Shown: positions 40,503 to 48,259, numbered from the stretch's first letter. The stretch: DNA of 64,000 nucleotides from Methylobacterium brachythecii (GCF_014196345.1 NZ_JACIDN010000007.1:1-64000), one strand, 5' to 3'. Program-made: numbers and translations. The notes: generated by a model from the letters alone, not told the origin.

Positions 40503-41198
40503 TCAGGCAACTTTTTCGAGATCCTCTAGACCTATCCGGATCTCGGTCCCTCGCCCCATCAAGCTCAACTCGACCACAGCCTCACTCTTGTCGCTGTCGA
40601 TGGCGACGAGCCGTGCCGTGAACATTGAGAACGGTCCGCCAGTGAGACGCACCGCATCGTTAATTCCGAGGCTAGCGCCGGTCACGTTAGCTAGCCCCGA
40701 TGATTCAGCCTCCGCCAAACCTGCGATCCACTCTCGCCCGCAATCGTTCAACCGAAGCGGCTTTCCGTTCCCAGCGCCGAGGATGCCGACTAGGCGGTGT
40801 ACGTTCCGACCCTCAACATCCCGCTCGCGCATCGCGGCCAGCACTTCGTCGGTCATCCCGCCTGTGACGCCGACGAAAAGGTAATGCCGCATCCGAGGTC
40901 GCTGGAACTCCCTCAGCGGCATCTTCAAGTTTGCGCGCTTCATTCGCTTCCACTCGAACTCGCAGGGGACATAGGCGAGTAGCGGCGGATCTAGCTTGAT
41001 ACGGCGCAGGCTTTCGGCCGCGCGCAGCTCCTGTTGAGGTGCTGTGGTGCAAACGTACCAGCGCACGCCCTTGGTCTGGACGTCGGGCACCTTGTTCCGC
41101 TTCTTTGGCGACAGCGGCACCTCTTTCGGGATGGTGGCGTTGTGCTGCGGCGTCGCCTTTGCGGTGTTGTAGCCCTTGCCGTGCTGGCCTCGAGGCAT
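40503..41198 (-). CDS. NusG-like antitermination protein (NGN + KOW)
   Basis: A 231-residue protein of the NusG/RfaH superfamily. The NGN domain spans about residues 45-140 (VRWYVCTTAPQQELRAAESL, LAYVPCEFEWKRMKRANLK, RMRHYLFVGV), and the C-terminal KOW region covers about 175-230 (NDAVRLTGGPFSMFTARL, SLMGRGTEIRIGLEDLEKVA). A Lys/Pro-rich tail precedes the NGN. It lies between the replication genes and the adhesin/late genes, the position of the Q antiterminator in lambda. GGGAG lies 6 bases before the ATG. A role in antitermination of late or adhesin transcripts is likely but inferred. Confidence 0.82.
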   Translation of the reverse strand: MPRGQHGKGYNTAKATPQHNATIPKEVPLSPKKRNKVPDVQTKGVRWYVCTTAPQQELRAAESLRRIKLDPPLLAYVPCEFEWKRMKRANLKMPLREFQRPRMRHYLFVGVTGGMTDEVLAAMRERDVEGRNVHRLVGILGAGNGKPLRLNDCGREWIAGLAEAESSGLANVTGASLGINDAVRLTGGPFSMFTARLVAIDSDKSEAVVELSLMGRGTEIRIGLEDLEKVA

Positions 41199-41325
41199 GG
41201 TGTCTCCCTTAGGCTGAGGCTGGGTGGCGGTGGGTCGAGCCGGCTTCGCTGGCGGCGGCTAACCGCCCGCACGGAACATTCGGTTCTGCTGCGGTGGTTG
41301 CCCTTCGACACAGAGAGGCGAAGCC

Positions 41326-41490
41326 ATGAGCGACGAAACCAAGCCGACCACGAGCAGCGTCGACGAGGCGCGCGAGAAGGACACACCGAAGAGCAAGCCT
41401 GCTGAAGGCGTCGAGGCAGGGAAGAGCAATCCCAAGGCTGCAGGGGTGCCGACTGGGAGCGCGGGTAAGGAGGATGGGGGCCGCAAGTAG
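41326..41490 (+). CDS. small disordered hydrophilic protein
   Basis: A 54-residue protein read directly from the bases: MSDETKPTTSSVDEAREKDT, then a Lys/Pro/Gly-rich part ending GSAGKEDGGRK. It is low in hydrophobic residues and probably unfolded. GAGG lies 8 bases before the ATG. Its function is unknown. It diverges from the NusG-like gene. Confidence 0.55.
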   Translation: MSDETKPTTSSVDEAREKDTPKSKPAEGVEAGKSNPKAAGVPTGSAGKEDGGRK

Positions 41491-41564
41491 GGCCGGCACG
41501 AGCCGCACACCTTTCGAAACGCGCCTGATGCACAAGGCTTGAGGCCAAGTTCTGCGCTTGGCCA

Positions 41565-42326
41565 TTAGGCTGCGTCCTCGGTCTGGCTCGCTTCAGGGGT
41601 TGCCGCGGCTTCGGCGCGCTCTTCGGCCTGCCGACGCGCTGTGCGGGCGGCGAGTTCTTCCATGGCGCGCGGATCGCGGTACGGCTTCGGTGGCTCTGGC
41701 GCCGGCTTCGTCGGCATCCGTGCGCGGGCCGCCGTCTGTGCGACGAACTCGGCATGCCGCGCGGCTATGGCAGCCCGATCTTCCTCGCTCGGCTGGTGGT
41801 AGACCTCGGCATCGAGGATGGCGTTGATGCGCGCCCGCTCCGCGAGGTCCTGCGAAATCAGCCCGCGGCAGACCTCGGCCATCTCAGCAGCCGTCGGCGC
41901 GTAGGTCTTGTTGCCGGCGCGGCCGTCGAGAAAACGCATCGCCGCCTCGACGACGGCCCAGGTCGGGTATTTGCCGAGCACGAGGATGAAGCCGCGCTTG
42001 GCGAGCTTCATGGCCTCTTCGCCGAGGGGTGCCGTGGCCATGCTCGAGCGGAGGATGCCGACATGCTCGCGGATGGTGAGTTCGTCGCAGCCATCCAGGC
42101 CCGCGTCGATTTCCTGACGTCGGGCGAGCAGCAGATCCTTCTGCTCCGCGCTCGGCTCACACGCCGCCGACAAGGCGTAGCGGTGGAAGCTCCCGGGGAT
42201 CGTCTCCAGGTTGTTGTGGAGATACCCAATCATGGCTGCGGTCCGCTTCTCGGCTGGCGGGATTCCACCGCGGATCGCCGGAACTCGGGCCTCCGACTGG
42301 CCTATCGGGGAAAGGGCGTTGGTCAT
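41565..42326 (-). CDS. phage replication-region protein (helicase-loader candidate)
   Basis: A 253-residue protein with a helical middle (LHNNLETIPGSFHRYALSAACEPSAEQK, FILVLGKYPTWAVVEAAMRFLDGRAGNKTYAPTAAEMAEVCRG) and a Pro/Ala/Glu-rich C-terminus. Its position directly downstream of a DUF1376 replication protein is that of phage helicase loaders (lambda P-like), although no Walker motif is seen. It overlaps the DUF1376 gene by 170 bases in another frame. Confidence 0.65.
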   Translation of the reverse strand: MTNALSPIGQSEARVPAIRGGIPPAEKRTAAMIGYLHNNLETIPGSFHRYALSAACEPSAEQKDLLLARRQEIDAGLDGCDELTIREHVGILRSSMATAPLGEEAMKLAKRGFILVLGKYPTWAVVEAAMRFLDGRAGNKTYAPTAAEMAEVCRGLISQDLAERARINAILDAEVYHQPSEEDRAAIAARHAEFVAQTAARARMPTKPAPEPPKPYRDPRAMEELAARTARRQAEERAEAAATPEASQTEDAA

Positions 42327-43137
42327 GGGGACCTCGCTGGCGGGATTCGTGAGCGTCGAAGGCGTCGCCGGCCCAGAGGTCGGCGGTGGACGTGCGCGGC
42401 GACGCTCTGGCGGGCGGTTGCGGGGGATCGGCTGGCTGGTCGGCCCAGCGCCCTTGGTTCAGCCACGTCGTCGGGTGACACCAATCGCGGGTCGGAGGCT
42501 TGGCTGCCTTGTAGCGAGCGAGGCCTTCTAGGATCTCGGCGAACGAGACGCGGTCGCTTCGGCGAACGATGTCGAAGGCCTTCCGGGCAGCGTCCTTCCC
42601 GACCTTGTGCGGATAGGCGGCCCAGAACTCGTCAAAAGCCCGCGGAGGAAAGGCGGAGGCCGCACGCGGATCAGATAGAGGCGCAGCCTGTATCTGATCT
42701 CTATCTCTCCCTCTTACTCTTTCTCTGCTTGAATTCGCTTCAACAGGGGTTGGAGCAACCGCTACATCAGCGTTGTTTGTTTTCAGAGACTTACGTCGAT
42801 TGTCTTGGGCCTGTGTTCCACCGATGTGCCCTGCGTCTGCCTGTTGTGTGCGGCGCGTCTCCCTCGCGTCTAGCTCACGTGTCACCCGGGTGTTGGTCAG
42901 GTGTCCGTCGCATTCGATGACTTTTCCGGCCTCGACGAGGTCCGCAAGGAGCTTTCGAGCCTTGTTCGGATGGCAGCGCCAGATGCGAGCGAGCGTCGTT
43001 GCGGCGCTCGGGATGGCAGCCTTTCGACGATAGAGCTGATGGCAGAGGCGGAGGTACGCGGCCTCCTGCTCAAGCGTCAGCTCGTCAGTGCCCTCGTCCC
43101 AGGCCTCGAAGTCCATCTTGTAGAATTCGCCTGGCAT
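42157..43137 (-). CDS. DUF1376-domain replication protein
   Basis: A 326-residue protein. The N-terminal 110 residues are a DUF1376 winged-helix domain (YKMDFEAWDEGTDELTLEQEAAYLRL, PNKARKLLADLVEAGKVIEC). The middle is a basic linker, followed by FDEFWAAYPHKVGKDAARKAFDIVRR, the motif common to phage replication initiators of lambda O style. The C-terminal 90 residues are Pro/Asp/Arg-rich and lie in the region that overlaps the next gene. It probably initiates phage replication. Confidence 0.8.
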   Translation of the reverse strand: MPGEFYKMDFEAWDEGTDELTLEQEAAYLRLCHQLYRRKAAIPSAATTLARIWRCHPNKARKLLADLVEAGKVIECDGHLTNTRVTRELDARETRRTQQADAGHIGGTQAQDNRRKSLKTNNADVAVAPTPVEANSSRERVRGRDRDQIQAAPLSDPRAASAFPPRAFDEFWAAYPHKVGKDAARKAFDIVRRSDRVSFAEILEGLARYKAAKPPTRDWCHPTTWLNQGRWADQPADPPQPPARASPRTSTADLWAGDAFDAHESRQRGPHDQRPFPDRPVGGPSSGDPRWNPASREADRSHDWVSPQQPGDDPRELPPLRLVGGV

Positions 43138-43145
43138 GGCGGCGC

Positions 43146-44192
43146 CTACTCCGCAGCTTCGAGTGCTGCAGATCCGTGGGCGAAGAGCGTTCCCGCGGAA
43201 GCTTCGGCCTCGCGGAGGTTCCGGGCGGCCTGCGCGTAGTAGCTCGCGCTAAGTTCGACCCCGAGAAAGCGACGCTCAGCCTTTAGCGCCGCATAGCCCT
43301 CAGACCCGATGCCGGCGAACGGCGACAGCACCACATCACCTTTGTTCGACCAGAGGCGGATGCAGCGCTCAATCAGGTCGAGCGGCATCGGGCAGAGATG
43401 TTTCTCTGCCTCCGGGTCGCGCGCCTGCTTGGCGTTGAGGACGTTCGTCTCGTTTGTGTCTTCCCAAACCGGTGAGGCCCAGCGCTGCCAGACGTCCAGG
43501 GCCTCAAGATATCGCGGATCGCGCTTCTGCAGAGCGTCCGACAGGCTCGCATAGTTCGGTAGGCCGTCGTGCGAGCCGACGCGGCGGGACACGAACCGGG
43601 CGCCTTCACCTGCCCATTCCGGCCATAGGCCCGGCAGGTGTTCGACGGGCGCGGTCTCATCCATGCCCTCCGCCCATTTGCGGAAGGTGACGATGTACGC
43701 AGGGAGGCCCTGTCGGTTGCGCCCAGCGTCGAGGCGGAAGTTCTTGTAGAGCAGGCCGTCTGGCTTGGCCTTTGTCATCTCCCGAACAGGGCAGCGCCAG
43801 ACCGTCGTCTTGCTGTGAAGGCTCCAGCCGGCGCGGACATGGGTTCGAACGCAAGCGCCCGTGAAATCGTGGAGGCCGCGGTCGCCCTTCTCCGAGGCGT
43901 TCGAGTAATAGACGAGATCCTTGACGTGGATGGAGACGAGCCGGCCGGGCTTCGTGACCCGGAGCAGCTCGCGCGCGACGAAGGCGTAAGTCGCCTGGAA
44001 TTCCTCGTCGTTCTCGACGTTGCCCATGTCGCGGGCGGAATCGCTGTAGATGTAGAGGTTCGCGAAGGGCGGCGAGTAGACGCTGAAGTCGACGCTGTTG
44101 TCCGGCAAGGCGGCCAGGACCTCGACGCAGTCAGCATTCCAGAGCGTCCAGTTCTCACCGGCCGACACGGCGTTGCAGGGGATCGCGGTCAT
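43146..44192 (-). CDS. site-specific DNA methyltransferase (beta type)
   Basis: A 348-residue SAM-dependent DNA amino-methyltransferase. The catalytic motif IV is SPPF (about residues 40-43, DFSVYSPPFANLY). The SAM-binding motif I is near the C-terminus (VVLSPFAGIGSEGYAALKAERRFLGVELS), an order typical of beta-class enzymes. The target base could be adenine N6 or cytosine N4. The start at 44192 overlaps the stop of the SNF2-type helicase as ATGA, so the two are made together. No restriction nuclease is adjacent, so it is an orphan methyltransferase. Confidence 0.87.
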   Translation of the reverse strand: MTAIPCNAVSAGENWTLWNADCVEVLAALPDNSVDFSVYSPPFANLYIYSDSARDMGNVENDEEFQATYAFVARELLRVTKPGRLVSIHVKDLVYYSNASEKGDRGLHDFTGACVRTHVRAGWSLHSKTTVWRCPVREMTKAKPDGLLYKNFRLDAGRNRQGLPAYIVTFRKWAEGMDETAPVEHLPGLWPEWAGEGARFVSRRVGSHDGLPNYASLSDALQKRDPRYLEALDVWQRWASPVWEDTNETNVLNAKQARDPEAEKHLCPMPLDLIERCIRLWSNKGDVVLSPFAGIGSEGYAALKAERRFLGVELSASYYAQAARNLREAEASAGTLFAHGSAALEAAE

Positions 44193-45595
44193 GCGGACAC
44201 CATCCTGGCCGGCAGGGCGGCCGTGAGCGAGGGGCGATAGTCTTCGAGGACGGTCGAGGAGCGCGCTGCGCGGGCCATGGCCGCGGTCATCTCGCGCTTC
44301 ATCGCAGCATGGTCGCCGGCCTTGCGTGCGATCGTGTCGCCGATGGCAGCTTCCGTGTCGGCGCAGGCGACGTGGACGTGCACGGGCCGCGTCTGCCCGA
44401 AGCGCCAGCACCGGCGGACGGCCTGGTAATAGCTCTCGTAGGAAAACGAGAGGCCGACGAAGGCCATGCGGGCGCAGTGCTGCCAGTTGAGCCCGAAGCC
44501 GGCGACGCTGGGCTTGCTGATCAGAATCCGGATGGCACCGCGAGAGAAGGCGTCGAGGCGCTCTTCCTTCATCTCGGCCGACATTGAGCCGCGAACCTCG
44601 ACAGCGTCAGGGATCACGGCAGCGAGAGCGTCGGCCTCGTAGTCGGTGTCACACCAGACGATCCAGGCCTCGGTCGGCTCAAGAGCCACGACCTCGGCGA
44701 TGCGGGCAGCGCGCGCCGCAGTCGTCAGACGCTTCTCTTGGTGGATCGATGTCGCCGACATCTCCGGCATCCGGAACAGGCGGCCCTGGCCATCTCGCTC
44801 CGATCCAGCATCGGACGTGCGATCGGCTTCGATGAGGTGCCTGCAGGTGACGAGCTCGGGCAGGTCGTATCCAGCATCCGAGAAGCCGAGATCGGAGGGC
44901 TTCGCGACGCAGCGCGCCCAGGACGATACCCATTCCCAGAATGGGCGCACCGCGGCGCGCTTCACCCGGTACTTGCCCATCTGCTGCTGATCCGTGACGA
45001 ACCAGCGCGACAGCATCTCGTTCGACGCCATGGCGCCGAGGAACTGGGATTGCTGCCCAAGCTCCATGTGATCGTTCGGCGCCGGGGTTGCCGTGGCAGA
45101 CAGCCGGAACGGCGTGCGCGCGAAGGCTTCGATCAGGCGGCGGGTGGTGATGCCAGTGAAGTTCTTGAGGATCGACGACTCGTCGAGGATCACTCCACCG
45201 AAGGCGTCGAGGTCGAAGCGGTCGAGGCGCTCGTAGTTCGTGATGACGATGCGGGCGCGATCGGCAGGATCCGGCTCGCGGCGATATGCTCCGTCGATGC
45301 CCCAACGCTCAGCCTCTCGGCCATGCTGCGGGCCGACGGCGAGCGGCGCCAGCATCAGCACCGGCCTGTTGGTGGCCTCGACAACGACACGCCCCCATTC
45401 CAGGGCAGCGAACGACTTGCCGAGGCCAGTATCAAGGAAGTGACCGGCACGGCCGACACGCAGCGCGAAGTCGACGCAATGCGCCTGATGCGGTTTCAGC
45501 GAGGCGTTGAGCTGCGGGACATGCGCCAACCCTGCGGGCTCCGCGGCCACTCGCTTCCGAGCAATCAGATCGTGATAGGCGCCAAGGCCGCTCAT
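44189..45595 (-). CDS. SNF2/DEAD-type helicase
   Basis: A 468-residue superfamily 2 helicase/translocase. Motif I is DTGLGKSFAALEWG (GxGKS, about 57-61), motif II is VILDESSILKN (DESS, about 139-142), motif III is SATATPAPND (about 167-176), and motif VI is QAVRRCWRFGQTRPV near residue 405. The N-terminal LNASLKPHQAHCVDFALR is a SNF2-style Q-motif. It is co-translated with a DNA methyltransferase. Such pairs are common in prophages and may remodel or protect phage DNA. Confidence 0.87.
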   Translation of the reverse strand: MSGLGAYHDLIARKRVAAEPAGLAHVPQLNASLKPHQAHCVDFALRVGRAGHFLDTGLGKSFAALEWGRVVVEATNRPVLMLAPLAVGPQHGREAERWGIDGAYRREPDPADRARIVITNYERLDRFDLDAFGGVILDESSILKNFTGITTRRLIEAFARTPFRLSATATPAPNDHMELGQQSQFLGAMASNEMLSRWFVTDQQQMGKYRVKRAAVRPFWEWVSSWARCVAKPSDLGFSDAGYDLPELVTCRHLIEADRTSDAGSERDGQGRLFRMPEMSATSIHQEKRLTTAARAARIAEVVALEPTEAWIVWCDTDYEADALAAVIPDAVEVRGSMSAEMKEERLDAFSRGAIRILISKPSVAGFGLNWQHCARMAFVGLSFSYESYYQAVRRCWRFGQTRPVHVHVACADTEAAIGDTIARKAGDHAAMKREMTAAMARAARSSTVLEDYRPSLTAALPARMVSA

Positions 45596-45792
45596 GCCCG
45601 AGCCCTCCACGCGACTGTCTCCGCGATCGTCGCCGCAATGATCTGCTCGGCCGTGAGCGAGATGCGACCCTCGCCGGCGCATTCGTTGCAGCCTGGGCGG
45701 ATCTTCTTCCGCCAGTTGCGCGAGCGCGGCGCGCCGGCCGGGAAACAGCACGAGCACCACAGGCCATTGCCGATGAGGAAGCGGTCAGGCAT
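45592..45792 (-). CDS. small zinc-finger protein
   Basis: A 66-residue protein with two Cys pairs (LWCSCCFPAG and PGCNECAGEG) that form a zinc-ribbon. The remainder is basic (RSRNWRKKIR). It is probably nucleic-acid binding. Its stop overlaps the start of the SNF2-type gene by ATGA. Confidence 0.7.
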   Translation of the reverse strand: MPDRFLIGNGLWCSCCFPAGAPRSRNWRKKIRPGCNECAGEGRISLTAEQIIAATIAETVAWRARA

Positions 45793-46021
45793 CGCCCCGC
45801 CCTCCCGCCGCCTTACCGGCGTGCCGCCACGTCTGCTGCCAGGACAGGATCCGATAGACGTCCGCTTCAGTGACCGGCTTGCCGTGGTGGTTGCGGTAGC
45901 CTCGGGCCGCGAGGGTCTTCGCGATCTCGTAGCTGTCGCGCTCCTTCGCCCATAGGTCGGCGACCTCTCGATGAAGGGCGCTCCCGTCGGATTGGGATGG
46001 GGTGCGAGCGGCGGCCATCAT
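45785..46021 (-). CDS. small helix-turn-helix-like protein
   Basis: A 78-residue basic/acidic protein with a helical pair reminiscent of a helix-turn-helix (LWAKERDSYEIAKTLAARGYRNHHGKPVTEADVYRILS), the phrase used in resolvase-type DNA-binding ends. It overlaps both neighbours by a few bases and is translated with them. It is not recognised further. Confidence 0.65.
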   Translation of the reverse strand: MMAAARTPSQSDGSALHREVADLWAKERDSYEIAKTLAARGYRNHHGKPVTEADVYRILSWQQTWRHAGKAAGGRGDA

Positions 46022-46605
46022 CGGCGTAGCCCCGCGATGACGGTCTCGACCTGACCGATGGTGATGTCGGGATTGGCGTCTGCGATGGCCTTCGCGGTCC
46101 AGCCGTCGCGGTGGCGGAGCTCGATCTCTGCCGCATCCTGCTCCTTGACCGGGATAGCGGTGAGAACCATGCGGATGCTGGTGGATTCAGTGCCGGGGTG
46201 GGCGCTGACCTTCCGGACGAAGCGCTGGTCGTCTCCTGCGATGATGCCGGCCTCGACCGCAGCATCGAGGCATGGCTTGATGCGGTTGTCGGTGTCGCCG
46301 GTGAACGGCGGCATGAAGATCTCGACGTCGCAGACTCCTGCGATGCGACCGGGCCGCGGGACGGCGATGCTGATCTGCAGGACTGCCTGCTGGCGCCATG
46401 CCCGGTACTTTGGAGTCTTGATGCGGCCCCGGCCGGCGACGTTGGCGAACAGGCTGTTCGTGCTGGGCGGGAGCGGGAAGCGGATCTCCACCTTCGGCAC
46501 GATGGAGCGCTGGGCGTAGACGGGCCTCTGCTCCGGGCGCTTGTGGAGCGCCTCGGTGCGTTTGGCTCTGCGCTTGGCTGTCGGGGAGAGCGACGGCGCT
46601 TCCAT
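46018..46605 (-). CDS. RusA-type Holliday-junction resolvase
   Basis: A 195-residue protein of the RusA family (PF05866). It has FPLPPSTNSLFAN at the N-terminal start of the domain and the active-site segment FTGDTDNRIKPCLDAAVEAG, followed by DDQRFV. The enzyme resolves recombination and replication intermediates before packaging. It has a C-terminal extension of about 50 residues with a helix-turn-helix look (DGWTAKAIADANPDITIGQVETV). Overlaps link it to the next gene. Confidence 0.85.
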   Translation of the reverse strand: MEAPSLSPTAKRRAKRTEALHKRPEQRPVYAQRSIVPKVEIRFPLPPSTNSLFANVAGRGRIKTPKYRAWRQQAVLQISIAVPRPGRIAGVCDVEIFMPPFTGDTDNRIKPCLDAAVEAGIIAGDDQRFVRKVSAHPGTESTSIRMVLTAIPVKEQDAAEIELRHRDGWTAKAIADANPDITIGQVETVIAGLRR

Positions 46606-46608
46606 GGC

Positions 46609-46890
46609 TCAGACCGAAAGCCCGAGGGCCTGCAGGTACAGCTCGAGGATCGCCTCCTGCTCCTGGCGCTCGCTGTGGTCCTGCTTGCGGATACGAAGGA
46701 TCGAGCGGACGGCCTTCACGTCGAAGCCGCGCCCCTTGAGCTCGGCGAACACCTCCTTGATGTCGCCCTTGATGGCGTCGGCTTCCTCGTTGAGGCGCTC
46801 GATGCGCTCGATGAACTGCTTGAGTTCGTCAGCCGCCACACCCTCGGCGGAGGAAACAGGGGCTCGTTGCCCGGAACGGTCCGTGCTCAT
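46609..46890 (-). CDS. DUF2312 (GapR-like) DNA-binding protein
   Basis: A 93-residue protein matching DUF2312 / GapR: VAADELKQFIERIERLNEEADAIKGDIKEVFAELKGRGFDVKAVRSILRIRKQD. Chromosomal GapR wraps AT-rich overtwisted DNA in front of replication forks in alphaproteobacteria. Carriage by a phage near RusA and replication genes suggests a role in phage replication or topology, inferred from the family. Confidence 0.85.
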   Translation of the reverse strand: MSTDRSGQRAPVSSAEGVAADELKQFIERIERLNEEADAIKGDIKEVFAELKGRGFDVKAVRSILRIRKQDHSERQEQEAILELYLQALGLSV

Positions 46891-46971
46891 TTCGTCTCTC
46901 CGAGGATGTCCAGAGCAGCCGCCCGGTGCCCCGCTTTGCGGATGGGGTCCGGGCGGTTTCGCTTTTCGTGG

Positions 46972-47457
46972 TTACGCGGCGACAGGTTCCGCGGGCTGGG
47001 CTTCGCCAGCCGTGCGGATGCCGAGGCCGATGCCCTTTGCGAGCGCTGAGCGCGCGGCCGAGTAATTGGCGGCGACCATCGGGTAATCGGCCGGCAGTCC
47101 GAACTGCGCCCGGTAGCTCGCCGGGGTCATCCCGTTCGTCGAGAGGTGGCGCTTCAACGTCTTGTAGGAGGCGCCGTCGATGAAGGAGATCAGCGCATCC
47201 GGGGTAATGGACTTGCGGATCTGGGCCGGGGTGGCCTTCTCGCTGAGCTCGGGGCGCGCGGCGTCCGGCGCCGATGGCTGGCCAAGGGTCGTGACCGTTC
47301 CGTGCACGCTCTTGATGAGCGACGGCAGAGCCTCAGCCGTCACCGCGTTGTTCGACACGTAGGCGGAGACGATATCGCCGACGATGCTGATGGTCGGATC
47401 GAAGTGAGCGCCGGTATCGGTCAACGGCAGGCGGTAAAGATTTGAGGACTCGGACAT
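46972..47457 (-). CDS. MucR-family regulator lacking zinc cysteines
   Basis: A 161-residue protein of the Ros/MucR family: DPTISIVGDIVSAYVSNNAV, then ALISFIDGASYKTLKRHLSTNGMTPASYRAQFGLPADYPMVAANYS with the conserved TLKRHL and the LPADYP region. The usual Cys-x2-Cys of the zinc finger is replaced by ISFIDGAS, so metal binding must be lost or altered. MucR proteins repress transcription and act in an H-NS-like way. The ATG at 47457 has GGAG about 8 bases upstream. Confidence 0.83.
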   Translation of the reverse strand: MSESSNLYRLPLTDTGAHFDPTISIVGDIVSAYVSNNAVTAEALPSLIKSVHGTVTTLGQPSAPDAARPELSEKATPAQIRKSITPDALISFIDGASYKTLKRHLSTNGMTPASYRAQFGLPADYPMVAANYSAARSALAKGIGLGIRTAGEAQPAEPVAA

Positions 47458-47505
47458 GGTCGGCACTCCAACAGGGTGACGGGATCCGCCCGTCGGCGGG
47501 GAAGG

Positions 47506-47739
47506 TCAGGCGGCGGGTCGCCGCGGAACGCGGGGGTCAGCTGAGTCCTCGACCGCGCTCACCTCTGCCTCTCGGCAGGCGCGCAGGATCTGCTCGGCGT
47601 AGTGGCGAGCGCCGTAGACGGGGAGCACGAGCTCGCCGTGCGGGGCAGTGATCGCAAGGCGGACATTGCCGGTATCGGCCGCGACGACGGCGATGCTGGA
47701 GTTGATGCGGACCGAGCCGCCGGACAGCTCGACCTTCAT
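47506..47739 (-). CDS. small beta-rich phage protein
   Basis: A 77-residue protein (KVELSGGSVRINSSIAVVAADTGNVRLAITAPHGELVLPVYGARHYAEQILRACREAEV), beta-rich with a closing helix. No family is recognised. It starts in a four-base overlap with the TSCPD-like gene and belongs to the same leftward early operon. Confidence 0.65.
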   Translation of the reverse strand: MKVELSGGSVRINSSIAVVAADTGNVRLAITAPHGELVLPVYGARHYAEQILRACREAEVSAVEDSADPRVPRRPAA

Positions 47740-48047
47740 GCCGGGATCTCCGCGATGCGATCGAGCGCGACGGAGAGCGCGCCAGCGGGACCTCCCGCAG
47801 CAGTACGGGTCAGGGCGGCGCGGAGGTCGTCGGCGGCACACCCGCTCTGAAGCGCGAGGGATGCGGCGATGGCGCTGTCGCGAGCCAGCACGTCGGCCTG
47901 CGAGTCGAGCTTCCCGCCGTTCAGGAAGACTTCGGCGAGGCGGCCGTCAGCGAACCGAGAGAAGCCAGCGGTGTAGTCGATGTTGTCGTGCTGGAACTCG
48001 ATTGTGATCGAGGCGCGACGGTTGATGAGGCGCTCGCGGCCGATCAT
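47736..48047 (-). CDS. TSCPD-domain-like protein
   Basis: A 103-residue protein resembling the stand-alone TSCPD domain (also found in B12-dependent ribonucleotide reductase): RASITIEFQHDNIDYTAGFSRFADGRLAEVFLNGGKLDSQADVLARDSAIAASLALQSG. Small versions are frequent in alphaproteobacterial phages. The role is unknown; nucleotide-metabolism or regulatory function is possible. The start at 48047 (MIGRERL) was chosen by overlap with the previous stop. Confidence 0.75.
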   Translation of the reverse strand: MIGRERLINRRASITIEFQHDNIDYTAGFSRFADGRLAEVFLNGGKLDSQADVLARDSAIAASLALQSGCAADDLRAALTRTAAGGPAGALSVALDRIAEIPA

Positions 48048-48259
48048 GGGCGCCCCCAGGTTTCGGGTTCGCACTCGGGCTCGGACCCGGCTCCAGGCGC
48101 AGGGCGTCGCGGGGTGCGGGCATCGTGCCGATCGGCTTCGACGCCATGCTCAAGTGCCCGCCCGGCGTGATGGTCGCCGCGCTCGTAGTGGTGCAGCGAG
48201 CGGAGCTGATGCACCCACTCCATGAAGCGGTGCCAGTGCCATGCGATGGACTGCATCAA
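48044..48259 (-). CDS. small His-rich phage protein
   Basis: A 71-residue protein rich in His/Trp/Arg (AWHWHRFMEWVHQLRSLHHYERGDHHAGRALEHG). Overlaps of four bases on both sides place it in the early operon. No family is recognised. The His clustering could bind metal. Confidence 0.55.
   Translation of the reverse strand: MMQSIAWHWHRFMEWVHQLRSLHHYERGDHHAGRALEHGVEADRHDARTPRRPAPGAGSEPECEPETWGRP

Noticed and set aside
29660..41500. Reading the window as two separate prophages split by chromosome
   Set aside because: Structural and early halves complement each other without duplication in a normal lambdoid order, so one phage with a large accessory block is simpler, though not proven.
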